DNA of 64,000 nt, from NCBI RefSeq assembly GCF_004795105.1, contig NZ_SSBL01000011.1, positions 142,938 through 206,937 of the forward strand, in the 5' to 3' direction. This document shows positions 44,588-53,900 of this stretch, one piece after another. A program made the position numbers and the translations under genes. A model generated the notes under the pieces. That model was not told the DNA's origin, searched no databases, and worked only from the letters and a program-made list of their open reading frames with translations. Position 1 is the stretch's first letter. The number at the start of each line of letters is the position of its first letter. This DNA is from Streptomyces sp. A0642. Its GTDB lineage: Bacteria; Actinomycetota; Actinomycetes; Streptomycetales; Streptomycetaceae.

Positions 44588-45208
44588 ATGAGCTCCAGCA
44601 ATCGCATGGGCGACATCGAGATCACGGACCCGCAGGCGATGCGCGCCTTGGCGCATCCGGTGCGACTGGCGATCCTCGACCGCCTGAACAGGAACGGCCC
44701 GGCGACCGCGACCGAACTCGCACCGGAGGTGGGAGCCACCCCCTCGGTGACCAGCTGGCACCTGCGCCATCTGGCGACCTTCGGGCTGGTCCGCGACAGC
44801 GAGCCCGGCCCGGACCGCCGGCAGCGGCGGTGGGAGGCGGTGGCGCGCGGCTTCCGGTTCGCGGCGTCGCAGGACCCGGCGGACGAGGAGGGCCGGTCGG
44901 CGGCGCGTGAGCTCTCCCGCCAGATGTTCCTGCGCTATGCGGACGTCCCGGCCCGCTGGGCCGCCGAGGTGGAGCCCGGACTTGATCCGGAATGGAGCGC
45001 TCCGGCCGGGCTCGCGTACACCCGTGTCACCGTCTCCGCCGACGAACTCGCTTCCATCCAGGACGAGATGGAACGCGTGCTCGCCCCCTACGCCAACCGG
45101 GACGCGGCCGACCGGCCCGAGGGCAGCCGGGGAGTCCGTCTGATGCGGTACGTCCTGCCGGAGGGTGCCGGCGAACAGGATGCGGGCCGGACGGGGCAGC
45201 CGTCGTGA
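44588..45208 (+). CDS. ArsR-type winged-helix regulator
   Basis: This 206-residue protein has the helix-turn-helix_20 arrangement seen in regulators of efflux pumps: DPQAMRALAHPVRLAILDRL (about residues 14-33), then VGATPSVTSWHLRHLATFGLV. No metal-binding Cys pair is visible, so the inducer is probably organic. Other in-frame ATGs at 44567 and 44606 are possible; 44588 keeps the upstream operator outside the gene. The stop overlaps the MFS start (GTGA). It likely represses its own operon. Confidence 0.83.
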   Translation: MSSSNRMGDIEITDPQAMRALAHPVRLAILDRLNRNGPATATELAPEVGATPSVTSWHLRHLATFGLVRDSEPGPDRRQRRWEAVARGFRFAASQDPADEEGRSAARELSRQMFLRYADVPARWAAEVEPGLDPEWSAPAGLAYTRVTVSADELASIQDEMERVLAPYANRDAADRPEGSRGVRLMRYVLPEGAGEQDAGRTGQPS

Positions 45209-46509
45209 ACGGTGTCCCGGACGGGCCGCCCGCGATATCGCTGTGGCGGGACCGGCGGTTCGCCCGGTTCTGGGCCGGTCAATCGGTCTCGCAGGTCGGC
45301 GACCGCATCACCGAACTGGCCCTGCCCCTGATGGCCGTCGGCGCGCTGAACGCCTCGGCCAACCAGGTGGCATGGCTGACCGCACTCGTCTGGACCCCCA
45401 ACCTGCTCGCGATTTTCCTGGGGGCCTGGGTCGATCAACAGACCCGCAAACGCCGTCTCATGATCCTCGCCGACCTCGTGCGCGCGGCGGCCCTGCTGAG
45501 CCTTCCGGCGGCCTGCGTTCTCGGGGCGGTGACGCTGACGCAGCTGTACGCCACGGCGATCCTGACAGGTGCGGCCGGGGTGCTGTTCAACACCGCCTAC
45601 CCGCCGTTCTTCGTACGCCTCGTTCCGCGCGCTTCTTACGTCGACGCGAACAGCAAGCTCAGCGCGAGCCGTTCGGTCTCCCAGGTGGCGGGCCCCGCGA
45701 TCGGGGGAGCGTTGGTCCAGGCGCTCACCGCGCCCGTGGCGATCGTGGTGGACGCCGTGACATTCCTGGTCTCGGCGGTCCTGATCGGCCGGATCGCGGT
45801 GGACGAACCGCCGGCGGCCGGTACGGCCGACGGGCCCTCGCTGTTGCGGCGCGCCAGGGAGGGCCTTGCGTTCGTCGTGCGGAACCCGGTGCTGCGGGCC
45901 ACGCTCGGCTGTGCGGCCACCGTCAACTTCTTCACCTTCGTGGGGGGCGGCGGACTCCTCGTGCTCTTCGCCAGCCGGAGCCTGGGGCTGTCCGCCGGAA
46001 TGATCGGCGCCGCGCTGGGCGTCGGCGCGACCGGCGCCCTGCTCGGTGCGGTGTTCGCACCGGTGATCTCGCGGCGGCTGGGTGTGGGGCGCAGCATCGT
46101 CGTGGGCGCCGTGCTCTTCCCCGCGCCGATCGCCATCGCCGCCGCGGCGGACGGCCCGCCCTGGCTCGGCGCCGGGGCGCTGGCGGCGTCCGAGTTCCTC
46201 TCCGGCTTCGGGGTCATGCTGTTCGACGTCAACCTCAACTCACTCCAGGTCTCCGTGATCCCGGACCGGCTGCGCAGCCGGGTCGCCGGCGCGTACGGGA
46301 CGATCAACTACGGCGTCCGGCCCGTCGGCGCCGTGGTCGGCGGCGCACTCGCCACGCTCGTCGGGCTGAGGCCGACGCTCCTCGTGGCCGCAGTCGGAGG
46401 AGCTCTTTCGGTGGTGTGGCTCCTGTCCTCCCCGGTGCCCCGCATGCGCTCCCTGGGTCCGGCCCCGGCCGGGGACGCGGACGAGGGCATCCGGCCCGTT
46501 CGCGGCTGA
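45205..46509 (+). CDS. MFS transporter (MFS_3/EntS type)
   Basis: This 434-residue protein has about 12 membrane helices. The family N-terminus FARFWAGQSVSQVGDRITEL (about residues 15-34) and the motif A loop GAWVDQQTRKRRLMILADL (about 73-91) mark the MFS_3 exporters (EntS/macrolide-efflux-like). GTG 45205 overlaps the ArsR stop, so repression by that regulator and export of its inducer form a simple resistance circuit. The substrate is unknown. Confidence 0.87.
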   Translation: MNGVPDGPPAISLWRDRRFARFWAGQSVSQVGDRITELALPLMAVGALNASANQVAWLTALVWTPNLLAIFLGAWVDQQTRKRRLMILADLVRAAALLSLPAACVLGAVTLTQLYATAILTGAAGVLFNTAYPPFFVRLVPRASYVDANSKLSASRSVSQVAGPAIGGALVQALTAPVAIVVDAVTFLVSAVLIGRIAVDEPPAAGTADGPSLLRRAREGLAFVVRNPVLRATLGCAATVNFFTFVGGGGLLVLFASRSLGLSAGMIGAALGVGATGALLGAVFAPVISRRLGVGRSIVVGAVLFPAPIAIAAAADGPPWLGAGALAASEFLSGFGVMLFDVNLNSLQVSVIPDRLRSRVAGAYGTINYGVRPVGAVVGGALATLVGLRPTLLVAAVGGALSVVWLLSSPVPRMRSLGPAPAGDADEGIRPVRG

Positions 46510-46555
46510 CCGGCCGGTGGCCCGGGCCGGCGGCCATGAGGCGGCGGCCCACCGG

Positions 46556-46590
46556 CGTCGCCCGGGTCCGTACGGTCCGCCCGGGCGACG
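46556..46590. terminator. Bidirectional terminator between MFS and TetR genes
   Basis: Perfect 11-bp arms CGTCGCCCGGG (46556-46566) and CCCGGGCGACG (46580-46590) close a 13-nt loop that itself contains CCGTACGG. It lies between the convergent MFS and TetR genes. Confidence 0.75.
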
Positions 46591-46606
46591 GGATCAGAAC
46601 CGCCCT

Positions 46607-47179
46607 TCAGCTGGACCCGTCCGGTGCGAAGACCGGTGTGGCGAGTGCCCGGAACACCTCCTCCGGGTCCCGGTCGCCGACCGGTCCGGCCAGGTTTCCG
46701 GTGAGCAGCAGCGTGGCGAAGCCGTGGGCCAGGGACCAGGCGGCCACGCCGGTGAGGCGGGCGTCGTCCCCGCCGCCGGAGGGGAGGCCGTCGACGCCCG
46801 CCCGCAGTTCCACCGACGCCCGCTCCTTCGCCGCGAGCAGGTCCGCGTCGTCCGTGCGGTAGAGGGCCGGCTGGAACATCACCTGGAAGTGCGCCGGGTG
46901 TTCGGCCGCGAAGCGTACGTACCGCACGCCGCGTTCCCTCAGGTCGGGCGCGCCGGCCAGGGCGTCGGCGAAGAGGGCGTAGCCCTCGGTGGCGATGGCG
47001 GTGAGCAGGCCGGTGCGGTCCTTGAAGTGGTGGGCGGGTGCGGCGTGGGAGACGCCGGCCCGGCGGGCCAGGTCGCGCAGGCTCAGCGCGGCGGGACCCT
47101 CGGTGCGGATGACGTCCAGGGCGGCGGTGAGGACGGCCCGCCGCAGGTCGCCGTGGTGGTAGGTGCGGTCGCTGCTCAT
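46607..47179 (-). CDS. TetR-family regulator
   Basis: This 190-residue TetR protein begins with the YHHGDLRRAVLTAALDVI arm and has the helix-turn-helix LSLRDLARRAGVSHAAPAHHF (about residues 35-55), a form typical of the AcrR-like group with a TetR_C_33/WHG-type effector half (FRALATPVF near the end). It is divergent from the SCO6745-family gene. The spacer carries matching palindromic sites, so mutual control is likely. Confidence 0.87.
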   Translation of the reverse strand: MSSDRTYHHGDLRRAVLTAALDVIRTEGPAALSLRDLARRAGVSHAAPAHHFKDRTGLLTAIATEGYALFADALAGAPDLRERGVRYVRFAAEHPAHFQVMFQPALYRTDDADLLAAKERASVELRAGVDGLPSGGGDDARLTGVAAWSLAHGFATLLLTGNLAGPVGDRDPEEVFRALATPVFAPDGSS

Positions 47180-47198
47180 GGACAGCAGCGTACGCAGA

Positions 47199-47269
47199 AT
47201 CTAGTCATTGACAAGTTCGCGTGGTCGGGTGCAGTCTGGCTGTCACACGGATCTAGTCGCTGACTAGAT
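47199..47269. promoter_or_regulatory. TetR operators in the divergent spacer
   Basis: A perfect dyad ATCTAGTC-GCT-GACTAGAT spans 47251-47269, 25 bp before the chosen ATG of the rightward gene. A partial copy ATCTAGTC-ATT-GAC begins at 47199, 20 bp upstream of the TetR ATG. One site per promoter fits autoregulation plus repression of the divergent gene. Confidence 0.75.
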
Positions 47270-47294
47270 AGAAGCGGTGACGGAAGGCGGAGAC

Positions 47295-48161
47295 ATGTCC
47301 GACGAGTTGGGCCGCGTACGGCAGATGTGGCACCTGCTGGAGCCCCTGCACGCTGTTCTCTATTACGCGCCGGAGGCCTTCGAGGAGGCGGCGGCGCTCG
47401 GGTACGCCGTCGACGAGCGCTGGCCGAGCTACTTCGCCTGGCGGGCGGCGCCGCTCGGGGAGGCGGGGGCCGGTCAGGTGGGGGAGACCTTCTACAGCTT
47501 CAGCCCGCGCATGGTGGACGCGTACGTCCCCGCCGTCTGGTCCACCGCCTCGCCGGAGGCCGTGCTCGCCGCCCGGGGCCGGGCCGTCGACCGCACGTAC
47601 CGGACGCTGCTGGGGGAGGCGGTCACCGCTCCGGACACGGCCGAGGCCGCCGCGCTCCTGCGCCGCGTCGCGGAGGCCGCCGACACGACGGGCCGCCCGC
47701 TCGCCGCCGCCAACGCCGCGCTGCCCCGGCCCGAGGCGTCGCACCTCGCGCTCTGGCACGCGGCCACCGTCCTGCGCGAGCACCGCGGCGACGGCCACCT
47801 CGCGGCACTCGCCGACGCGGAGCTCGACCCGGTCGAGGCGCTGGTCTCGTTCGCCGGCATCGGCGCGGCGCGGCCGGAGGTCTTCGCGAGCCGGGGGTGG
47901 AGCGACGAGGAGTGGGCTCAGGCGCGCGAACGCCTGGCCAAGCGGGGCCTGTTGGCGGACGACGGCACGGCGACCGAGGCGGGCCGGGTGCTGCGCGCCG
48001 AGGTCGAGCGGCGCACGGACGAGGAGGCGGCCGCCCCGTGGCGGGTGCTCACCGATGAGGAACGGGAGCGGCTCGTCGAGCTCCTGGGCCCCCTGTGGGT
48101 GGCGGCGATCGGCTCCGGGCTGCTGCCGTCGGAGACGACGCTGGGCATCGGCAAGGTGTGA
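47295..48161 (+). CDS. SCO6745-family protein
   Basis: This 288-residue protein matches a Streptomyces family of unknown biochemical role. The signatures are MWHLLEPLHAVLYYAPEA near the N-terminus, then FAWRAAPLGEAGAGQV, FYSFSPRMVDAYVPAVW and LALWHAATVLREHRGDGHLAAL. The last block contains paired His/Glu/Arg residues that could hold a cofactor. ATG 47295 has GGCGGAG upstream. It is the target gene of the divergent TetR. A helix-turn-helix label is sometimes given to this family, but I see no clear one. Confidence 0.75.
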   Translation: MSDELGRVRQMWHLLEPLHAVLYYAPEAFEEAAALGYAVDERWPSYFAWRAAPLGEAGAGQVGETFYSFSPRMVDAYVPAVWSTASPEAVLAARGRAVDRTYRTLLGEAVTAPDTAEAAALLRRVAEAADTTGRPLAAANAALPRPEASHLALWHAATVLREHRGDGHLAALADAELDPVEALVSFAGIGAARPEVFASRGWSDEEWAQARERLAKRGLLADDGTATEAGRVLRAEVERRTDEEAAAPWRVLTDEERERLVELLGPLWVAAIGSGLLPSETTLGIGKV

Positions 48162-48269
48162 TTCGGACCGCATCCGAAGGGGAGGAGTGCCATGAACGCG
48201 TCCACGCGGGGAAGACGTCCGTAGGATTCCCGGGTTGGTTCGGCTTTCTCCCCGTCAGGACGGCTTCGA

Positions 48270-49049
48270 GTGATATCTCCCCGCGATTGTCGAGTGGTCG
48301 TGCCCGCCCTGGGTGTGGCGGTGGTCCTGGCCCTGACCGGTTGCGACCCCGAACAGGTGGCCTCCGGTGACGGCGGGCCGAGCGGCAGCCCCAACGGCGG
48401 CCAGTCCGCCACCGGCTTCGGCGCCAGCCCCCTGGACAACCCGGACGGTACGAAGCCGGGCCTCGCCCCTCTCACCTCCGACGCGGACCGCGCGGCGGCC
48501 CGGAAGGTCATCGAGAAGGTGGCGACCAAGGGACGCGGCCCCAAGACCGGCTACGACCGGGACGAGTTCGGGTCCGCCTGGAAGGACTCGGTCAACGGCG
48601 TCCCGCTCGCGCGGAACGGCTGCGACACGCGGAACGACCTCCTGCACCGCGATGGCCGCAAGGTCAGGTTCCGGGACGGTTCGGACTGCGTGGTCGTCGC
48701 CATGACGCTCATGGACCCGTACACCGGCTCGGCCATCGAGTGGCGCAAACGGCAGGCAGCCAAGGTCCAGATCGACCACGTCATGCCGTTGTCGTACGAC
48801 TGGCAGATGGGCGCCGCCCGCTGGAGCGACGCCAAGAGGCAGCAGATCGCGAACGACCCGCTGAACCTCCTCCCGGTCGACGGCCCGGCCAACAACGCCA
48901 AGCGCGACTCGGGCCCCGCGTCGTGGCTGCCGCCGTACAAGCCCGTGCGCTGCTCGTACGCGCTGCGGTTCGCCCAGGTGTCGCTGAAGTACCGACTGCC
49001 CGTGACCACCGCGGACAAGAAGGTCATGCTGGGGCTGTGCGGCGGGTGA
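48270..49049 (+). CDS. Secreted lipoprotein with HNH (DUF1524-like) nuclease domain
   Basis: This 259-residue protein from GTG 48270 has a signal peptide ending in lipobox LTGC (Cys25), so it should be anchored outside the membrane. After a Gly/Ser/Asn-rich linker, the C-terminal domain (about residues 70-259) is a secreted HNH nuclease. It shows YDRDEFGSAWKD, CDTRNDLLHRD, the catalytic QIDHVMPLSYDW and NDPLNLLPVDGPANNAKRD, then SWLPP. This domain resembles the GmrSD/DUF1524 C-terminal nuclease. It probably degrades extracellular DNA for nutrition or competition. Confidence 0.85.
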   Translation: MISPRDCRVVVPALGVAVVLALTGCDPEQVASGDGGPSGSPNGGQSATGFGASPLDNPDGTKPGLAPLTSDADRAAARKVIEKVATKGRGPKTGYDRDEFGSAWKDSVNGVPLARNGCDTRNDLLHRDGRKVRFRDGSDCVVVAMTLMDPYTGSAIEWRKRQAAKVQIDHVMPLSYDWQMGAARWSDAKRQQIANDPLNLLPVDGPANNAKRDSGPASWLPPYKPVRCSYALRFAQVSLKYRLPVTTADKKVMLGLCGG

Positions 49050-49084
49050 GGTGGTGCGCCGGGCGTTCCGGGTAGGTTCGGGTC

Positions 49085-49564
49085 ATGGCCGACGACTGGC
49101 GGACGGACCGGATCGGAAGCGCTCTGCGGGGTGAGAACCCCGCTGTGCTCCGGCGCTTGGACGCGGGATTCGCCGTGATCGGTGATGTCCAGTTCCTGCC
49201 GGGCTACTCGGTGCTCCTGACGGACGATCCGTCGGCGGAGAGGCTGTCGGACCTTTCCAGGGCACGCCGGCTGTCCTTCCTGTCGGACATGGACCGGCTC
49301 GGAGAAGCGGTCGAGCGTGCGTGCCGACGTCTGGGCCCCGGCTTTCGCCGGGTCAACCTGGAGATTCTCGGCAACACCGACGCGTTCCTGCACGCGCACG
49401 TATGGCCGCGCTTCGACTGGGAGCCGCCGGGCCTGGCGGGCGGGCCGGTCTGGCTCTACAGCCGCGACCGATGGGCGGATCAGCGGTACGCCCTCGGCCC
49501 CCGGCACGACGTGCTGCGCGAGGCGATCGGGGACGAGTTGGACCGCCTGCGTTCGGCGGGCTGA
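49085..49564 (+). CDS. HIT-family hydrolase
   Basis: This 159-residue protein of the histidine-triad superfamily acts on nucleotide phosphoanhydrides or phosphoramidates. The triad region reads DAFLHAHVWPRFDWEP (about residues 100-115), giving His-x-His-x-Trp where canonical HIT proteins have a third His. VNLEILGN precedes it as the usual beta strand. The missing third His is shared by some diadenosine tetraphosphate hydrolase-like actinobacterial proteins. It appears to be a single-gene unit. Confidence 0.78.
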   Translation: MADDWRTDRIGSALRGENPAVLRRLDAGFAVIGDVQFLPGYSVLLTDDPSAERLSDLSRARRLSFLSDMDRLGEAVERACRRLGPGFRRVNLEILGNTDAFLHAHVWPRFDWEPPGLAGGPVWLYSRDRWADQRYALGPRHDVLREAIGDELDRLRSAG

Positions 49565-49825
49565 CGGCAGGGCATCGCCGCCCCCGCCTCCGGCCCGCGC
49601 GCCATGCCGGCCCGGCGCGGGGGAGTCACGCCTGCCCAGCGCGCGGCGTCAGCCGGCTCGTCCCGCCTGACCGGGGCGCGGCCGCCCCCGGGCCGGATGC
49701 CCGCTGTGCCGGACCCTCCAAGGAGCGGTGTACTCTACGGCGTCCGAATTCATCGGGCGTCTGTGCGAACGGTCCGAGCCGCTCCATGCCGGGCCGCCCG
49801 CGTCGCTCCCCCTAAGGAACAAAGC

Positions 49826-50197
49826 GTGAAGCCTGCTGTGCCCCACGCCGTCGAGGCAGGCCTGCGTTCGCCGCTCGCGGCGGTGATGACCGTGACGCCC
49901 CGCGTCCTGCTGGCCGCGGTGCCGCTGGTCACGCTGGGCATGCTGTCCTTCGTCCCCTCTCTCGCCATCGCCGCGCGGCGGCGGCGGGCCGTCGACTGGG
50001 CGGCGTTCGCCGGCTTCGCGGCCGCCAACGCCGCCTGGGTGATCTGGGCGGCACTGACCCCGGAGGAGACGCGGGGGGCGGAGTTCGCGGCCGATCTGCT
50101 GCTGGTCCTGGTCACCACCCTGGGGGCCGCGGCGCACGCCCTGTTCGCCTGGGCTCCCCGGCGGACGCGCCGTGCCGACGCGGACGGAACGGCATGA
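49826..50197 (+). CDS. Small membrane protein, unknown function
   Basis: This 123-residue protein from GTG 49826 (AAGGAAC about 6 bp upstream) has three hydrophobic helices: VLLAAVPLVTLGMLSFVPSL, WAAFAGFAAANAAWVIWAAL and LLLVLVTTLGAAAHALFAW, separated by short basic loops (AARRRRAVDW). I do not recognise the function. Its stop overlaps the start of the next gene (ATGA), linking it to the BMP-like anchored protein. Confidence 0.7.
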   Translation: MKPAVPHAVEAGLRSPLAAVMTVTPRVLLAAVPLVTLGMLSFVPSLAIAARRRRAVDWAAFAGFAAANAAWVIWAALTPEETRGAEFAADLLLVLVTTLGAAAHALFAWAPRRTRRADADGTA

Positions 50198-50814
50198 GGA
50201 CCCGGCGGACCTGGCGGGGCAGGACACCCGCCCCGCGACGCCGAGTTCCTCGTGTCCGACTGCTCCTCGAGCGCACGGCGGCGCTGTTGCGCGGGCGCCG
50301 TGGAGCGTGGGCGGGCGGCGGAGCGCTGCTGGTCGTCTGTGCCCTCGTCGCCGTGTGGGTGTTCGGCGGCGACGATGAAGCGGCGGGCCCACCCGATGCC
50401 AGGGCGCGCCAGTACCAGGACGTCGACGCATGCCTGCTCACCGGCGAGGACGGCATCAAGACGGGCACCCCGGCTGCTGCTGTCTGGGAGGGGATGGAGG
50501 CGGCCTCCGGCGACACGCGGGCGCGGGTCACTCATGTACCGGTCATGGGTGAGCAGACGGCGGCGAACGCGCTGCCGCACCTGAACGGGCTGATCCAGCG
50601 GGGCTGCGAGGTCGTGCTGGCCGCCGGTGAGGCCCAGACGGAGACGGTGCGCAAGGCGGCGGCCGGCCATCCTCGCGTGCGGTTCGTGGTGGTCGGATCC
50701 GGGCGGGGCCGGGGCGGCGCGGAAGCCGGCAACCTCACGGTGGCCGCACCCGGGGACGGGGTGCCCGGCGAGGTCGCGAACGCCGTCCGACGAGCAGTCA
50801 AGGCCGCTCAGTAG
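50194..50814 (+). CDS. Membrane-anchored BMP/periplasmic-binding-like protein
   Basis: This 206-residue protein has a very basic N-terminus, one transmembrane anchor (AWAGGGALLVVCALVAVWVF, about residues 38-57) and an extracytoplasmic domain resembling half of a type-1 periplasmic binding protein of the BMP family. The matching segments are YQDVDACLLTGEDGI, ALPHLNGLIQRGCEVVLAAG and HPRVRFVVVGSG. It lacks the second lobe, so sugar or nucleoside binding is doubtful. It is coupled to the small membrane gene and precedes the RHS toxin by 134 bp. Confidence 0.65.
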   Translation: MRTRRTWRGRTPAPRRRVPRVRLLLERTAALLRGRRGAWAGGGALLVVCALVAVWVFGGDDEAAGPPDARARQYQDVDACLLTGEDGIKTGTPAAAVWEGMEAASGDTRARVTHVPVMGEQTAANALPHLNGLIQRGCEVVLAAGEAQTETVRKAAAGHPRVRFVVVGSGRGRGGAEAGNLTVAAPGDGVPGEVANAVRRAVKAAQ

Positions 50815-50948
50815 CAGGCGAAGTGGGCGTCCGGACGCGATGAGATAAACATCGCATAAGATCAGCCGGGAATGAGTAGAACTCGTGTCGGTGTATAGGG
50901 CAATCTCGCGAGGCCATATGTAGGCCTTGTGAAGAGAAAGCAGCCCCG

Positions 50949-53900
50949 ATGCGTGCTCGATGGCGAAGTCCATCATCGTTGTTCCCCCCAGGCGCCGTCG
51001 GGCGACGCAGGGCCAGAGGCACGGCAGTCGCCGTACTCGTCTCGCTCTCGTGCATGCTCACCACCGAGACGGCCTCCGCCACGGGGGAGACCCTTCCGGC
51101 GCTCTCGATGCCGGAGATGTCCTTCTCGGGGCTGTGGAAGTGGCTGGATGAGTCGCCTCTGCACACCCCCGACCAGGAGAGCGGCACCGCGCGCGGCAAG
51201 AGCCACACCGCCACCGCGGACCAGACCAGCAGCAAAGTCGCGGTCGGCCACAAGGCGGGCAAGGGCAAGGGCGAACTCGACGCCTACACCCGGGCCGACG
51301 ACCGCCCCGGCAAGGCGGTCACCGACCCCGCCGCCGGCAACGCCAAGAGCTTCGACGCGAAGACCAGCAAGCGCAACGCGAAGAAGTCGACGGCGACCTC
51401 CGACTACTTCGTCAACGCCGACGGATCGACCACCGTCCGGCACTACGCCGGCCGGTCCAACTTCAAGGGCGCCGACGGCACCTGGAAGCCGATCGACACC
51501 GACCTGACCGAGGACAAGGACGGCCGGCTCCAGCAGGCCGCCAACTCCCTCGACGTCGAATTCGCTCCGGACGCGGGCGACCAGCAGCTCGCCTCCGTCG
51601 ACTTCGGCGCGGGCCGCAGCCTCGCCTACTCGCTCCGCGGGGCGAAGAAGGCCGTCGTCACCGTCGACGCCGAGAACACGGCGACGTACGCCGATGTCCT
51701 GCCGGAGACCGATCTGCTGCTCTCGCCGCTCGCCGAGGGCTTCAAGGAGCGGCTGGTCCTGCGCTCGAAGGAGGCCCCCGCCTCCTGGCTGTTCCCCCTC
51801 GATGTCCGGGGTCTCACCCCGCGCATCGCGGACAACGGCGACGTGGAGTTCACCGACGGGGACGGGGAGGTGACCGCCACCATTCCCCACGCCTTCATGG
51901 AGGACTCCAGGATCGACCCCCGCTCCGGCGACGCCTCGATGTCCCGGGCCGTGACCTACGCGCTGACCACCACCGCCGACGGCAAGCCCGCCCTGCGGCT
52001 GACCGCCGACCGCGACTGGCTGGACGACCCCGCCCGGGTCTATCCCGTCACCGTGGACCCGACGGTCACCGCCGGCAATTCGACGTACGCGCAGAACACC
52101 ATCGGCGGCGACCACTCCACCGAGAACCAGATCAAGGTCGGCAGCTACGACTCCGGCACCAACAAGGCGAACTCCTTCCTCCAGTTCTCCTCGCTGGGCA
52201 CCACGCTCAAGGGCCAACGGGTCACCGCCGCCACCCTGAACGTGTACGCGATCTGGTCCGCGACCTGCACCGCCGAACCGTTCTCCGTGAACCCCGTGAC
52301 CCAGTCCTGGACCCCGGCCGGCGTCACGTCGTATCCCGGCCCGGCCTACGGCACCGCGATCGGCAGCGCCACCGTGGCCCCCGGCGCCTCCTGCACCAAC
52401 AACGCGGGCGGCACCAACAGCCTGAGCGTCGGCACGAAGATGCCGGTCCCGCTCTCCACCGGCTGGTTCGACGGCGTCGCCACCGGCAGCGCCAACTACG
52501 GCCTGGCCCTGACCGCGCCGACGAACGACGGGCTGCACTGGAAGAAGTTCCACTCCGACAACAGCACCACGGCGGCCTTCCGGCCCGCGCTGGACCTGAC
52601 CTACACGCCCAACAAGGCGCCGCAGATCAACGCCCAGTACCCGCCGGAGAACCACCAGTCGAACACCCTCCAGCCGGAACTGCTGGTCTACGCGAGCGAC
52701 GCCGACAAGTGGCCGATGACCGCGCTGACCTACGCCTTCGAGGTGTACGACGCGGACAGCGACAGCACCACGCCCGTCGCCACCTCCGGGGTCATCACCA
52801 AGAGCAGCTGGAAGATACCCGCCGGCAAGCTCAAGTGGAGCAAGAACTACGCCTGGTACGTCAGCGTCACCGACGGATACGACTCGGTGATGTACTCGGC
52901 GAGCCGGTTCGCCACGGCGGTGCCGCAGCCGCCGGTCACCTCGGGCCTCTCCCAGAACACCGACGGCCACGAGTTCGACCCGAGCGACGCGAACTACACC
53001 ACCGAGGACACCGACGCCGAGGTCGAGGTCGTCGGCCCGTCCCTGTCCGTGGAGCGCTCCTACAACAGCCGTGACCCGCGCACCGACGGCGCCTTCGGCG
53101 CCGGCTGGGCGACGGTCACCGACATGACGGCCGTGGAGGTGAAGGACGGCGCCGGTGCCCTCACCAGCGTCGTGATCACCTACCCCGGCGGTGAGCAGGT
53201 CGCGTTCGGCCGCAACGCCGACGGCTCGTTCGTGCCGCCGATGGGACGGTACGCACGGCTGGCGGCGGCCGCGTCGGGCGGCGGATACACGTTGACCGAC
53301 AAGGACTTCACCGCCTACGGCTTCCAGCAGGCGGTGACCGGCCGGACCGGCGCGTTCGCGATCTCGTCCATCAAGGACTACGCGAACCGGGCCGAGACCT
53401 TCACCTACACGAGCGGCAAGCTCAGCAAGGTCACCAACACCACGTCCAACCGGTCCCTGTCCTTCACCTGGCAGACGCCCACCGGGGCCACCGCCCCCCA
53501 CGTGTCGACCGTGACCACGGACCCGGCCAAGGCAGGGGACGCGAGCACCGCCCAGGTCTGGAACTACGGCTACACCGGTGACCAGCTCACCAAGGTCTGC
53601 CCGCCCGCCGACCCCGCCAAGTGCACGGTCTACGGCTACGCCACGGGCAACCACTACCGCACCACCGTCCTGGACGCGGACCCGTTCGCGTACTGGAGGC
53701 TGGGGGAGACGAGCGGTACGGTCGCGAGCGACACGGTCGACCTGAACCAGGGCAGGTTCAACGGGCTCTACCGCAACGTGACCCTCGGCGGGGCCGGTCC
53801 GCTGACCGGGTCCACGCAGAAGGCCGCCACGTTCAACGGCACCACGTCGTACGTCGAGATCCCGAGCGCCCCGGGCGCCACGCCCTCGTACACGACGGTG

